Positions 8,039-17,534 are shown, counted from the stretch's first letter. The stretch is 34,392 nucleotides of DNA from JAJPXC01 sp964562375 (GCA_964562375.1 CAZLSW010000031.1:1-34392); one strand, 5' to 3'. Notes: generated by a model not told the origin, from the sequence alone. Program-made: numbers and translations.

Positions 8039-9436
8039 TTAACGACCACCGCCGAGAGCTTGGTACAGGCTGATAACCGACTGGGCGCGGTCCAGGCGGG
8101 TTGACAGCAGCGACATCTGGGCCGACAGCAACGATTGCTGGGCCGTCAATACCTCGAGGTAGGTAGTGCCGGTATCGCCGATCGACAGCAGCTCCTGAGT
8201 ATAATCCACCGATTTCTCGAGCGATTCCACCTGTTTTACGAGCCACACCTCTTTCTCGGCGCTCTTCTCGTAGATGGTCATGCAGTCGCTCACCTCGGCG
8301 GCGGCGCTCATCAAGGTGTACTCGAAGGTGTTCAGAGCCTGCTTCTGCTGGGCTTTGGCGGCCTCAAGCTTGGCGATGTTCTGGCCACGCGAGAAGATAG
8401 GCACGGTCAACGAGCCAGCCAGCTGGATGAACCAGTCACCGGGGTTCTGGATAAGCGAGCCGAGGAGATTGGTGAATCCACCCTGGGCTGTGATAGCCAG
8501 AGCGGGGTAGAAGTTGCAACGGGCCGAATTGGTGGCATAGTAAGCCACGGCGAGGTCCTGCTCGGCGGCGCGCACGTCGGGACGGGCGGCAAGCTCACGC
8601 ATCGGGATAGCCTCGCGCAGGATTTCGGGGGCGTCAAGCTCGGCCTCGGGAGCCACAGCAAATTGCGTGGGCATCACGTCGACCAAGAGCGACATCGAGT
8701 TCATCAGCTGGTCCTTCGACACCTCGAGGTCGGTGATCGATGCGAGAATCGAGTAGTAGTTGGCCTCACTCTGTACGACGGCGGTCTCTTTCAGACGGCC
8801 GGCCTCCTTCAAGTCCTTCATCGTCTGCACGCTTTGGGACCACAGCACGGCGGTCTCGCGAGCGAGTTTGAGTTGGGCCTCGATGTTGACCAGGGCATAG
8901 TAGCAATTGGCCACGGTGCCGATCAACTGGGAGCGCACAGCCTGCTCATAAGCCTCGCTCTTAAGCAGCGCTGCCTTGGCCGAGCGCTTGGAGTTGAGCA
9001 GCTTGGCGAAGATGTCCACCTCCCAAGTGGCGGTAGCGGGGATGGAGTAGGTCCACGACCAGCCGGTGGAGCCGTACTGGGTGTGGTAGTTGGCGCCGGC
9101 ACCGTTGGGACCAAGCGACAGCGAGGGGAAGTAGGCCAATTTGGCGCCCTTCAACTGGGCCTGAGCCACGTCGATGTTCAATTTGGCGTTCTGGTAGTTG
9201 ACGTTGTTCTCGAGGGCGCGGTTGATCAGGTCGACCAGCACGGGATCGGTGAACACCTGCTGCCACTGCAAGTTGCCGAAGGCCGCCGAATCGACCTGAG
9301 CGTCGCGGGCCTCAACGTACTCCTTGGTCAGGGAGTCGTCCTCGGGCATCTCAAATTTCTGGTAGATGTGGCAGGAGCTGAGCCCCGACATCATGATCGA
9401 GGCTGCAACTACTGCTGCTATATGGTTGAATTTCAT
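8039..9436 (-). CDS. Outer-membrane efflux lipoprotein, TolC/OprM (NodT) type
   Basis: Outer-membrane channel of the tripartite RND system encoded upstream. I chose the start at 9436 because it gives MKFNHIAAVVAASIMMSGLSSC, a clean lipoprotein signal with lipobox LSSC; a longer frame starting at 9475 would add 13 residues and overlap the pump gene. About 465 residues, with the two OEP repeats of the family: long Ala/Gln/Leu-rich helices around a first half (SLGPNGAGANYHTQYGSTGWSW) and a second half (ARPDVRAAEQDLAVAYYATNSARCNFYPAL). ARPDVRAAE is a hallmark motif of NodT-type factors. The gap to the pump gene is 22 bases. Confidence 0.93.
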   Translation of the reverse strand: MKFNHIAAVVAASIMMSGLSSCHIYQKFEMPEDDSLTKEYVEARDAQVDSAAFGNLQWQQVFTDPVLVDLINRALENNVNYQNAKLNIDVAQAQLKGAKLAYFPSLSLGPNGAGANYHTQYGSTGWSWTYSIPATATWEVDIFAKLLNSKRSAKAALLKSEAYEQAVRSQLIGTVANCYYALVNIEAQLKLARETAVLWSQSVQTMKDLKEAGRLKETAVVQSEANYYSILASITDLEVSKDQLMNSMSLLVDVMPTQFAVAPEAELDAPEILREAIPMRELAARPDVRAAEQDLAVAYYATNSARCNFYPALAITAQGGFTNLLGSLIQNPGDWFIQLAGSLTVPIFSRGQNIAKLEAAKAQQKQALNTFEYTLMSAAAEVSDCMTIYEKSAEKEVWLVKQVESLEKSVDYTQELLSIGDTGTTYLEVLTAQQSLLSAQMSLLSTRLDRAQSVISLYQALGGGR

Positions 9437-9458
9437 ATTGATGAATTGTCTAAGGTGA

Positions 9459-12400
9459 TTACTTGTTGGGCACATACTGCTCGAGCTCGGCCTCTACCGA
9501 CGAGTTGTCGGTGTCGTCCCACTTGATCGGGGTAATCTTCTCCTGGATCTTCTGGAAGATCACGTAGAGGGCGGGCACAATCAACAGCTGGAGGATCATA
9601 CCGATTAACATACCGCCGATCGAGCCGGCACCGAGGGCGCGGTTACCGTTAGCGCCTACACCCGATGCGAACATCAGAGGCAACAGACCGATAATCAGCG
9701 TCAACGAGGTCATCAAGATAGGACGCAGACGAGCCGTGGCACCGGCGATGGCGGCGTTGACGATCGACATACCCGTGTAGCGGCGCTCGCGGGCGAACTC
9801 CACGATAAGGATGGCGTTCTTGGCCAACAGACCGATAAGCATGATCAACGCGATCTGCAAGTAGATGTTGTTGTCGATATCGAAGATCTTGGCGAAGATG
9901 AACGTGCCCATCAAGCCGAACGGCACGGAGAAGATAACGGCCAGCGGCAGAATGTAGCTCTCGTATTGTGCCGAAAGAATCAAGTAAACGAAGAGCAAGC
10001 AGAGGCCGAAGATAATCGCCGTGGCGTTCTCCGAGGTGTTGGCCTGCTCACGGGTCATGCCCGCGTAATCGTAGGTGTAACCGTTGGGGAGGGTCTCGGC
10101 GGCCACGCGCTGGATGGCCTTAAGGGCGCTACCCGACGAGTAACCGGGATTGGGGCTACCGGTTACGGAGATCGACTGGAACATGTTGAATCGGTTCAGC
10201 AAGTCGGGGCCATATACGCGCGAGACGGTCACAAAGTTGCTCAGCGAGGCCATGCCGGTGCCGTTGCGCACCTTGATCGACTGCAAGGTCTCAGGCGACA
10301 CGCGAGCCTCGGGGGCGGCCTGCATCATCACGCGGTAGATCTTACCGAAGCGGTTGAAGTTGGACACATACATACCGCCGTAGTAGCCCTGCAGTGTGGA
10401 CAGGATGGTCGAGGGCGAGATGCCGGCCTGCTTACACTTGGCGGCGTCAACGTCGACCATGTACTGCGGGAACGTGGGGTTGAACGTCGAGTAGGCCATC
10501 TGGATCTCGGGCTGGGCGTTAAGCTCCTTGAGGAAGCCCTGCACGATGTTGAAGAACGTGTTGATGTCGCCACCGGTCTTGTCCTGCATCTTGATCTCAA
10601 AACCGTTGGTGGCCGAGTAACCGGTAATCATAGGGGGAGCGAAGGCCACGACGCGGCCGTCTTTGACCACCTTCGACGTCAGGTAATAGACCTGCATGAT
10701 CAGGTTGTCAACACTTTCTGCCGAGGTTCGTTCCGAGAAGTCCTTGAGCTTGACGATGAACGTGCCGTAGGTGGCGCCCTGGCCGGCGATGAACGAGTAG
10801 CCGTTGATCATCTCACGGATTTTGATACCGGGCAATTGGGCGAGCACATCGTCGACCTGCTTAAGGGTCTCGGTGGTACGCTCTTGCGAGGTGCCCGGGG
10901 GCATGTCGATCATGACGAAGAACACGCCGGTATCCTCGTTGGGCACGAGGGCTTGCGGAGTGGTACCCATCAACCACACCAGGATGCCGATCGAAACGGC
11001 CACCGTGCCGAACGCGGTAATCTTGTGGCGGATAAAGAATCCCGTCCAGCCGCCGTAGTGGCCAGTGATTTTCTCAAACACGTTGTTGAACGCCACGTGG
11101 AAGTCCTTGCCGAACATGCCGATGCATGCCAATACGGCGCACACAAGCGCGATAACCAGCTTGGCAATCGACTCGGTGGAGAACCATCCAAGGATCATGA
11201 AGGTGATTGTGGCAGCGATCAACAACACGGTAATGAGCGGGGGGAAGTGGAAGGCGCGCTTGGCCTTGCCAGCCATGGCCTTGCCAGCCTCGGTGTAGGC
11301 TATCTTCATGCGGTCGCCCAAGGTCTGCTCCTCGTCATGGCCTTTCAAGAATATGGCGCAGAGGGCCGGCGACAGGGTCAAGGCGTTGATAGCCGAAAGG
11401 AAGATGGCGATCGCCATGGTGATACCAAATTGCTGGTAGAACACGCCCGAGGTGCCAGGCATGAACGACACGGGGATATAAACCACCATGGCCACGAGGG
11501 TAATCGACACGAGGGCGCCGGCAATCTCGTTCATAGCGTCGATCGAGGCCTTGCGGGCGCTCTTGTAACCCACATCCAGCTTCGCATGGACCGCCTCGAC
11601 CACCACAATGGCGTCGTCCACCACATTCGCGATGGCGAGCACGAGGGCCGACAGGGTAATCAGGTTCACCGAGAAGCCAATCAGTTTCATGCCGAAGAAG
11701 GTACCGATCAAGGCCACTGGGATGGCGATGGCGGGCACGATGGTTGAGCGGATGTCCTGCAAGAACACGTAAACGACGAAGAACACGAGGATAAAAGCCT
11801 CAATCAGCGTGTGCACCACGGTGTTGATCGACGCATAGAGGAAGTCGTTGTTGTTCATCGGGATGTCAAACTCCAAGCCCTGGGGAATGTCCTTGGCCAG
11901 CTTGTCCACCTCGCTGATACACTCGTTGATAATCTGGGTAGCATTGGAGCCGGCGGTCTGGAAGACGATGGCCATGGTAGAGGGTCGGCCATTCATCAAG
12001 CCGTGGAAGCCGTAAGTCTCACGGCCAAGCTCAACGTCGGCTACATCTTTAAGGTATAGCACGTCGCCGTTGTCGTTGGCGCGAATCACGATGTTGTCAA
12101 ACTCCTCAGGAGTCTCAAGACGTCCCTTGTACTTCATCGTGTACTGGAAGCTCTGGTCGCCCTGCTCGCCGAATGCGCCAGGAGCGGCCTCGATGTTCTG
12201 CTCGGCAAGAGCGGCGGTCACGTCGTCGGGCATCAGGTTGTACTGCGCCATCACGTCGGGTTTGAGCCAAATACGCATTGAGTAGTTGGCACCCATCACC
12301 ATCACGTCGCCCACGCCCGATACACGTTGCAGCACAGGCACGACGTTGATTTTCATATAGTTCTCAATGAACTCCTCGGTATAGGTACCGTCCTCGGTGG

Positions 12401-12833
12401 CGGTCAATGCCACGCCGAGCAGCATTGATGTCTGGCGCTTTTGCGTCAACACGCCCACCTTGGTTACCTCGGCCGGCAGCAGGTTCTGGGCCTTGGCTAC
12501 GCGGTTTTGCACGTCGACGGCGGCCATGTCGGGGTCGAAGCCCTGCTCAAAGTATACGTTGATGGTAGCCGAGCCGGTGTTGGTGGCGGTCGACTCCATG
12601 TAGGTCATGCCCTCGGCACCGTTGATCGACTCCTCCAAGGGGGCAATCACCGAGTTGAGCACGGCCTGGGCGTTGGCGCCGGTGTAATTCGTGGTCACCG
12701 AGATGGTAGGGGGTGCGATGTCGGGGTATTGGGTGACAGGAAGCGAGAACAATCCGATCAAGCCCAACAAGACAATAAATATTGATATAACCGTCGATAG
12801 CACCGGACGGTTAATGAACGCGTCAAGTTTCAT
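9459..12833 (-). CDS. RND multidrug efflux pump, AcrB/HAE1 type
   Basis: Proton-driven inner-membrane pump of 1124 residues that exports drugs, bile salts or similar compounds through the partner outer-membrane channel. The N-terminus MKLDAFINRPVLSTVISIFIVLLGLIGLFSLP is typical. The TM4 acidic pair is in IANVVDDAIVVVEAVHA (about 406-407) and the TM10 lysine in LLAKNAILIVEFARERR (about 1005); these form the proton relay of AcrB. The protein is about 70 residues longer than usual. The excess is a stretch at about 520-590, before TM7, that holds two extra hydrophobic segments (PPLITVLLIAATITFMILGW and IAKLVIALVCAVLACIGMFG). The middle gene of the operon. Confidence 0.94.
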   Translation of the reverse strand: MKLDAFINRPVLSTVISIFIVLLGLIGLFSLPVTQYPDIAPPTISVTTNYTGANAQAVLNSVIAPLEESINGAEGMTYMESTATNTGSATINVYFEQGFDPDMAAVDVQNRVAKAQNLLPAEVTKVGVLTQKRQTSMLLGVALTATEDGTYTEEFIENYMKINVVPVLQRVSGVGDVMVMGANYSMRIWLKPDVMAQYNLMPDDVTAALAEQNIEAAPGAFGEQGDQSFQYTMKYKGRLETPEEFDNIVIRANDNGDVLYLKDVADVELGRETYGFHGLMNGRPSTMAIVFQTAGSNATQIINECISEVDKLAKDIPQGLEFDIPMNNNDFLYASINTVVHTLIEAFILVFFVVYVFLQDIRSTIVPAIAIPVALIGTFFGMKLIGFSVNLITLSALVLAIANVVDDAIVVVEAVHAKLDVGYKSARKASIDAMNEIAGALVSITLVAMVVYIPVSFMPGTSGVFYQQFGITMAIAIFLSAINALTLSPALCAIFLKGHDEEQTLGDRMKIAYTEAGKAMAGKAKRAFHFPPLITVLLIAATITFMILGWFSTESIAKLVIALVCAVLACIGMFGKDFHVAFNNVFEKITGHYGGWTGFFIRHKITAFGTVAVSIGILVWLMGTTPQALVPNEDTGVFFVMIDMPPGTSQERTTETLKQVDDVLAQLPGIKIREMINGYSFIAGQGATYGTFIVKLKDFSERTSAESVDNLIMQVYYLTSKVVKDGRVVAFAPPMITGYSATNGFEIKMQDKTGGDINTFFNIVQGFLKELNAQPEIQMAYSTFNPTFPQYMVDVDAAKCKQAGISPSTILSTLQGYYGGMYVSNFNRFGKIYRVMMQAAPEARVSPETLQSIKVRNGTGMASLSNFVTVSRVYGPDLLNRFNMFQSISVTGSPNPGYSSGSALKAIQRVAAETLPNGYTYDYAGMTREQANTSENATAIIFGLCLLFVYLILSAQYESYILPLAVIFSVPFGLMGTFIFAKIFDIDNNIYLQIALIMLIGLLAKNAILIVEFARERRYTGMSIVNAAIAGATARLRPILMTSLTLIIGLLPLMFASGVGANGNRALGAGSIGGMLIGMILQLLIVPALYVIFQKIQEKITPIKWDDTDNSSVEAELEQYVPNK

Positions 12834-12874
12834 TTCTTGTGATTAAAATGATTAGTCGGTTGGGATGGATAGGT

Positions 12875-14071
12875 TTATTTTTGAGCGGCTTGCTGCTGGG
12901 CTGCTGCCTCCTGGGCTGCTGCCTGAGCGGCGGCGTCTACCGGGGTGATCTGCAGGCCCTCGCTCAGCTTGGTGCCCACGCCTTCGGTGGCGATGCGCTC
13001 ACCCACCTTCAAGCCCGAGGTTACGACGTAAGTCTTGCCGTCGTTGAGCGACTGGATGGTGATAGGACGCGCGTTAACCACGTTGGAATCGTTGACCACG
13101 TACACAAACTTCTTGTCCTGCAACTCGAATGTGGCCTTCTGGGGGATGATGATAGCGTTGTCGTTGGTCACGGGGATAAGGATCGAGCCGGTGGAGCCGG
13201 AGCGGAGCATGCCCGAGGGGTTGTCAAAGAGAGCGCGCACCGAGGCCGAGCCGGTGGTGTTGTCGATCACACCCGACACGGTGGCCACCTTACCCGTATA
13301 GGGATAAACCTCGCCGTTGGCAAGCAGAAGCTGCACCTCGGGCATGGCCTGGATGGCCGCGTCGAGCGAGCGGGTGCCGTTCTCGGTGAGCTGGAGGATG
13401 TCCTTCTCATTCAGCGAGAAGTAGGCGTATACCTTGTCGTTCTGGCTGACGGTGGTCAACGGTTGGGCCGACGAGGGGGAGGCCAACGAGCCCTCACGGT
13501 TGGGGATCGAGCCTACAACGCCGTCGCTGGGAGCGGTCACCACGGTATAAGCCAGGTTCTTCTGTGCCGAGGCCAGGTTGGCCTTGGCCGATGCGAGTTG
13601 CGACAGGGCCGTGCGATAGTCGTTGTCGGCCAACTGCCATTCGTATTGCGAGATGATATTCTTGTCGAGAAGTTTTTTCTTGTTGTCGAGGGTGATTTTG
13701 GCGGTCTCGACGGCTGTCTGAGCCACGTTGACCGAAGCCTTGGCGGCGTCTACCGCGGCCTGATAAGTAACTTGGTCGAGAGTAAAGAGCACCTGACCTT
13801 TCTTAACGTGCTGACCCTCATCGACATGCACCTTGGTGATGAAACCCGTTACTTGGGGACGGATCTCGATGTCGGTTTTGCCTTTGATGGTGGCGGGGAA
13901 AGTGGAATTGAGTTGGGAAGTACCCTCCGAGATGGTGAGGGTGGCGATTTCCGGGGCTTGCGAGCCCATTTGCTGCTGGTCACCGCCGCAAGAGCTGAGG
14001 CCTACTACCAGGCCGAGGGCGGCGAGAGCTCCAAAGGAGCGCTGTGCGAATCGTGTCATTTGTTTCTTCAC
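12875..14071 (-). CDS. RND efflux membrane fusion lipoprotein, AcrA/MexA type
   Basis: Periplasmic adaptor linking the pump to the outer-membrane channel. About 398 residues. The signal sequence ends in lipobox LSSC (VGLSSCGG). It has a barrel/lipoyl segment (VRPQ-like DIEIRPQVTGFITKVHVDEGQHVKKGQVLF), a coiled-coil hairpin (about 100-170) and the returning lipoyl half (LAYTVVTAPSDGVVGSIPNREGSLASP). The C-terminus is an Ala/Gln-rich low-complexity tail. The start at 14071 is GTG (MKKQMTRF); the ATG at 14059 (MTRFAQRS) would serve equally well. It is first in the operon, 41 bases ahead of the pump gene. Confidence 0.93.
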   Translation of the reverse strand: MKKQMTRFAQRSFGALAALGLVVGLSSCGGDQQQMGSQAPEIATLTISEGTSQLNSTFPATIKGKTDIEIRPQVTGFITKVHVDEGQHVKKGQVLFTLDQVTYQAAVDAAKASVNVAQTAVETAKITLDNKKKLLDKNIISQYEWQLADNDYRTALSQLASAKANLASAQKNLAYTVVTAPSDGVVGSIPNREGSLASPSSAQPLTTVSQNDKVYAYFSLNEKDILQLTENGTRSLDAAIQAMPEVQLLLANGEVYPYTGKVATVSGVIDNTTGSASVRALFDNPSGMLRSGSTGSILIPVTNDNAIIIPQKATFELQDKKFVYVVNDSNVVNARPITIQSLNDGKTYVVTSGLKVGERIATEGVGTKLSEGLQITPVDAAAQAAAQEAAAQQQAAQK

Positions 14072-14115
14072 TTTTTTATTACGATGTAAAATTACTTTTC
14101 TCTATTGGATACCAA

Positions 14116-14181
14116 AAGCACTTGATTTTTGCCCTTGTCAACTGCCCCGAATCAAACTCGCATCAGAAGCACTTGATTTTT
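14116..14181. repeat. 15-bp direct repeat upstream of the efflux operon
   Basis: AAGCACTTGATTTTT occurs at 14116-14130 and again, identically, at 14167-14181, 51 bp apart (about five helical turns). Both lie in the probable 5' leader or promoter region of the efflux operon. They could be regulator binding sites or copies of a dispersed repeat. Confidence 0.5.
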
Positions 14182-14247
14182 AGCTGTTTACGCTAATCCT
14201 TGATGCCGATTGGAGCCATTACGCCCAATTACCCAAGAATTTCGGTG

Positions 14248-14282
14248 CAAAGTTACTAATGAATTTTGGAACGCGTTAGCAA
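14248..14282 (-). promoter_or_regulatory. Putative promoter of the efflux operon
   Basis: On the minus strand TAACTTTG (14255-14248) is a perfect Bacteroidetes -7 box. A TTG at 14282-14280 lies 24 bases upstream and may be the -33 half. Transcription would start about 170 bases before the fusion-protein gene, leaving a long leader that includes the direct repeat at 14116-14181. Confidence 0.4.
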
Positions 14283-14374
14283 TTCCTTTTGGAAATTTAC
14301 GCCAAATTTCCCCCTTTATTTTCCAAAAAGTAGAATTTTCGCCCTTTTCTACCAATCCCCCTAAATCACCCTTA

Positions 14375-14457
14375 TGCCCTAAAGCCCTAAAGCCTTAAAG
14401 CGCCAAAGCCTTAAAGCGCCAAAGCGTTAAAGCGATAATGCGTTATTGCGTTATTGC
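14375..14457. repeat. Degenerate tandem repeat, 8-bp period
   Basis: About ten consecutive 8-bp units of the type GCCCTAAA, GCCTTAAA, GCGCCAAA, GCGTTAAA and finally GCGTTATT. The units drift from one end to the other. Confidence 0.7.
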
Positions 14458-14498
14458 GATCGGTTCCTTCCCTCCTTTAAATCCCCCATTAACCAGTA

Positions 14499-14540
14499 AA
14501 CTAACAACTAAAAACTAACAACTAAAAACTAACAACTAAA
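14499..14540. repeat. Tandem repeat, 14-bp period
   Basis: Three exact copies of AACTAACAACTAAA, directly ahead of the -33 box of the amylase promoter. Confidence 0.75.
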
Positions 14541-14572
14541 TTTGCGCGTGTGCGCGAAATGTTGTAACTTTG
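14541..14572 (+). promoter_or_regulatory. Promoter of the amylase gene
   Basis: TTTG (14541-14544), 20 bases, then TAACTTTG (14565-14572): an excellent match to the Bacteroidetes sigma-ABfr consensus. The spacer contains CGCG, TGTG, CGCG, a small inverted repeat that might be an operator. The leader to the start codon would be about 85 bases. Confidence 0.7.
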
Positions 14573-14664
14573 CCCCCGAATAGCAATTTTTGCCTTTTGA
14601 GTGATTCTTAGATGGGAAACTGTTACTTTTTTATTATTCATACTTACATTTTATCACATTTTCC

Positions 14665-17481
14665 ATGAGAAAATCTTTAACCCGTTGGCTGCTCGCTATT
14701 ACCATGATGATTCCCGCGGCAGCCGCACAAGGAGCCGACTACGGTATTCCTGACAACATCCAGGATGGCAACATCCTCCACTGCTTCGACTGGAAGTTCT
14801 CCGACATCCAGTCGTCACTCGAAGACATCGCAAAAGCTGGCTTCGGCGCCATACAGGTGTCGCCCTGCCAAGGCAACTGCTCGAGCAACGCCGAGTGGTT
14901 CTACGCTTACATGCCCTACGACTTCTGCTTCAAGGCCAACGGCTCTGGCTCGGCCTCCGAGCTCCAGTCGCTCTGCTCGGCCGCTGCCAACTACAACATC
15001 AAGATTATCGTCGACGTCGTGGCCAACCACATCAACAAGGCCTCCGGTTACCACGACACCTGGTGGGATTCCAACAACCGCGTGCGCTGGAACGGCCAAA
15101 ACATCGACTACTCCAACCGCTACCAAATCACCCACAACCAATTGGGCGACTACGGCGACGTTAACTCGGAGGACTCCGACGTCCAGGCCCGCGCAAAGGC
15201 TTACGTCGAGGAGCTCAAGGGCTACGGCGTGAAGGGTATCCGCTGGGATGCCGCCAAGCACATCGGCCTCCCCTCCGAAAGCTGCAACTTCTGGCCTACA
15301 GTTACCTCGGTTGAGGGCATGTACCACTACGGCGAGATTCTCGACGGTGCTGAGTCGTCGCGCAACATCACCCTCATCAACGAGTACTGCACTTATATGT
15401 CAATCACCGACAGCGACTACAGCACCGGCATCCGCGAGGCTGTGGCCGGCGGTGGCGTGCCTTCGGGCTACGGCAACTTCGCGGCCCTCGGCGGCCAGGA
15501 CGCCAAGATGGTGTACTGGGGCGAAAGCCACGACACCTACGCCAACGACGGCGGCGCATCCACCAACATCTCGCAGGCCGTAATCGACCGCGCGTGGGCC
15601 ATCGGCGCTTGCCGCAACGGCGCTACCGCCCTCTACTTCTCACGCCCCTCGGCTACCGGTAACAGCAACATCAAGATGGGCGTCAAGGGCTCTACCCACT
15701 TCACCTCCAAGGAGATCGCAGCCGTTAACCACCTGCGCAACAAGGCCGTGGGCAAAGCCGACTACTATCAGGCATCCGACGGCGTGGCTTGGATCACCCG
15801 TAAGGGCGTTGGCTGCTGCATCGTCGTGGGCGGCGGCTACAGCAAGACAGTCTCGCTTGAGAACACCGGCGTGGGCGGCGGTTACGTGCCCGCAGGCACC
15901 TACACCGACGAGGTTTCGGGCAACACATTCACCGTCACCTCCTCCACCATCTCCGGCACCGTCGGCTCAACCGGTATCGCCGTGATCTACACCGACTCGG
16001 TGAACACCAACCCCGACGACCCCGACGATCCCATCACCGACACCCTCCAGTTCTTCAGCAACCTCAACAGTGGAACATCGTGGACCGCTTCCAACCTCAC
16101 CGACGGCTCCTACACATTCACCGTTTCCTCCACGAGCTACTTCACCTTCACCACCGACGGCGACTGGAGCGGCGCTTGGCGCCCCGCAGGAAGTGCCGAC
16201 CAGACCCTCACCGCCGACGGCTCTTACACCGCATCGGGCAGCAACGATGGCTGCTACGTGATTGAACAGGCTGGTACCTACACTGTCACTGTCACCAACG
16301 AATCGTCAAAGACCTTCTCCATTTCTGGATTCTCAAGCACTCCCGTTGACCCCAATCCCGGCGACGACGAATATTACGTTTACCTCAAGAACACCTCCAG
16401 CTGGTCAACTCCCTACGTGTGGGCGTGGAACGACACCGAGAACTGTACAGCTGCAGGCTCTTGGGCTGGCGACGCCATGACCTACGACTCCTCCACAAGT
16501 TTGTGGAAATGGACCGCCCCCAGCGGCAAGGTGCCCACCCTCATCATCTTCTCCAACAACGGCCAATCTCAAACCGACAACCTCACCTACGTCAACAAAG
16601 CCACCTACGACTGCTCGGGCAACGTGGTTTCCTCCGAGACCCCCGTTGACCCCGTTGACCCCACCGAGCTGATTATCTACTTCGACAACAGCGACAACTG
16701 GACTTCTTCCTCTCCCAAGGTGTGGGCCTGGAACGACAGCGGTAACTGCGTGAGCGGCTCATGGCCAGGTGCCGAGATGACCCTCCTCTCCGGCAAGGTT
16801 TACAAATTCACCGCCTTCACCGGTACCCCCACCGGCATCATCATCACCAAGGGTAACGGCGACGAGACCAAGCTTGGTGGCGACAACCTCACCTTCGTCA
16901 ACGGTGCCACCTACTACAGCGATGGCTCCTGCGCCATGGTTACACACGGTGGTGGCGACACCCCAAGCGACTATCCCTCGGTACTCTACATCATCGGCAA
17001 CCTCAACTCCTGGGGCACCAACACCTCCGTGGCTTGCGACAACGCCAATAACGGCGTGTACACCTGGTCAAATGTCACAATGCCCGCAGCCGACAACGAC
17101 ACCTTCTCCTACTTCACCTTCGTGACCTCGCAGGGCGCCGATTGGGACAATTACGTCAACCAAACCGACCGTTACGGCGCTGCTTCCGAGGATGAGCTCC
17201 TCAACGGCTCCGCATCCATCGTGCTCTTCGCCGCCGGTGTCAACGCGTCGAGCGCTTACTCCTGGAAAGTGGAACCCGACCAATACAACGTCACCGCCGA
17301 CCTCCAAAACATGAAGGTTACGCTCGTGAAATCGGACAGCGGCGTGGGTTCACTCACTGCTAACGACTCCAATGATAACGTTGAATATTACACCTTGTTG
17401 GGTGTACGCGTTTCCAACCCCCAGGCTGGCCAACTCTTGATCCGCCGCCAGGGATCTAAGGTTTCCAAGATTGTATTCTAA
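14665..17481 (+). CDS. Secreted multimodular alpha-amylase (GH13) with starch-binding modules
   Basis: A 938-residue secreted enzyme predicted to cut alpha-1,4-glucosidic bonds of starch. After a signal peptide (MRKSLTRWLLAITMMIPAAAAQG) comes a GH13 barrel (about 30-375) with region I VDVVANHI, nucleophile Asp195 in GIRWDAAKH, acid/base Glu240 in LINEYC and Asp290 in ESHDTYA; a beta-sandwich C domain follows to about 450. Then come a module with WTASNLTDGSYTF (about 460-565), two related starch-binding modules of CBM26 type (about 570-660 and 668-770, each with the motif VWAWND), a SusE/SusF-like module (LYIIGNLNSWG, about 775-890), and a C-terminal tail (YYTLLGVRVSNPQAGQLLIRR) like T9SS type A sorting signals. 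No susC/D genes are adjacent. Confidence 0.92.
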   Translation: MRKSLTRWLLAITMMIPAAAAQGADYGIPDNIQDGNILHCFDWKFSDIQSSLEDIAKAGFGAIQVSPCQGNCSSNAEWFYAYMPYDFCFKANGSGSASELQSLCSAAANYNIKIIVDVVANHINKASGYHDTWWDSNNRVRWNGQNIDYSNRYQITHNQLGDYGDVNSEDSDVQARAKAYVEELKGYGVKGIRWDAAKHIGLPSESCNFWPTVTSVEGMYHYGEILDGAESSRNITLINEYCTYMSITDSDYSTGIREAVAGGGVPSGYGNFAALGGQDAKMVYWGESHDTYANDGGASTNISQAVIDRAWAIGACRNGATALYFSRPSATGNSNIKMGVKGSTHFTSKEIAAVNHLRNKAVGKADYYQASDGVAWITRKGVGCCIVVGGGYSKTVSLENTGVGGGYVPAGTYTDEVSGNTFTVTSSTISGTVGSTGIAVIYTDSVNTNPDDPDDPITDTLQFFSNLNSGTSWTASNLTDGSYTFTVSSTSYFTFTTDGDWSGAWRPAGSADQTLTADGSYTASGSNDGCYVIEQAGTYTVTVTNESSKTFSISGFSSTPVDPNPGDDEYYVYLKNTSSWSTPYVWAWNDTENCTAAGSWAGDAMTYDSSTSLWKWTAPSGKVPTLIIFSNNGQSQTDNLTYVNKATYDCSGNVVSSETPVDPVDPTELIIYFDNSDNWTSSSPKVWAWNDSGNCVSGSWPGAEMTLLSGKVYKFTAFTGTPTGIIITKGNGDETKLGGDNLTFVNGATYYSDGSCAMVTHGGGDTPSDYPSVLYIIGNLNSWGTNTSVACDNANNGVYTWSNVTMPAADNDTFSYFTFVTSQGADWDNYVNQTDRYGAASEDELLNGSASIVLFAAGVNASSAYSWKVEPDQYNVTADLQNMKVTLVKSDSGVGSLTANDSNDNVEYYTLLGVRVSNPQAGQLLIRRQGSKVSKIVF

Positions 17482-17526
17482 GCATTTAGCATTTAGCGTT
17501 TAGCATTTAGCGTTTAGCATTTAGCT
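17481..17526. repeat. Tandem repeat, 7-bp period, after the amylase gene
   Basis: Six units alternating GCATTTA and GCGTTTA, starting at the last base of the amylase stop codon and running up to the terminator. Confidence 0.7.
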
Positions 17527-17534
17527 AAATAGCG

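Larger units (their letters stand above)
14072..14664. other. Divergent regulatory gap with tandem microrepeats
   Basis: No gene is visible in these 593 bases between the efflux operon and the amylase. The stretch holds the direct repeat and efflux promoter, an 8-bp-period tandem repeat (14375-14457), a 14-bp-period repeat (14499-14540) and the amylase promoter (14541-14572). Confidence 0.65.

Noticed and set aside
9966..11747. A 593-codon plus-strand frame
   Set aside because: Antisense shadow of the RND pump; its composition is that of a shadow frame with no domains.
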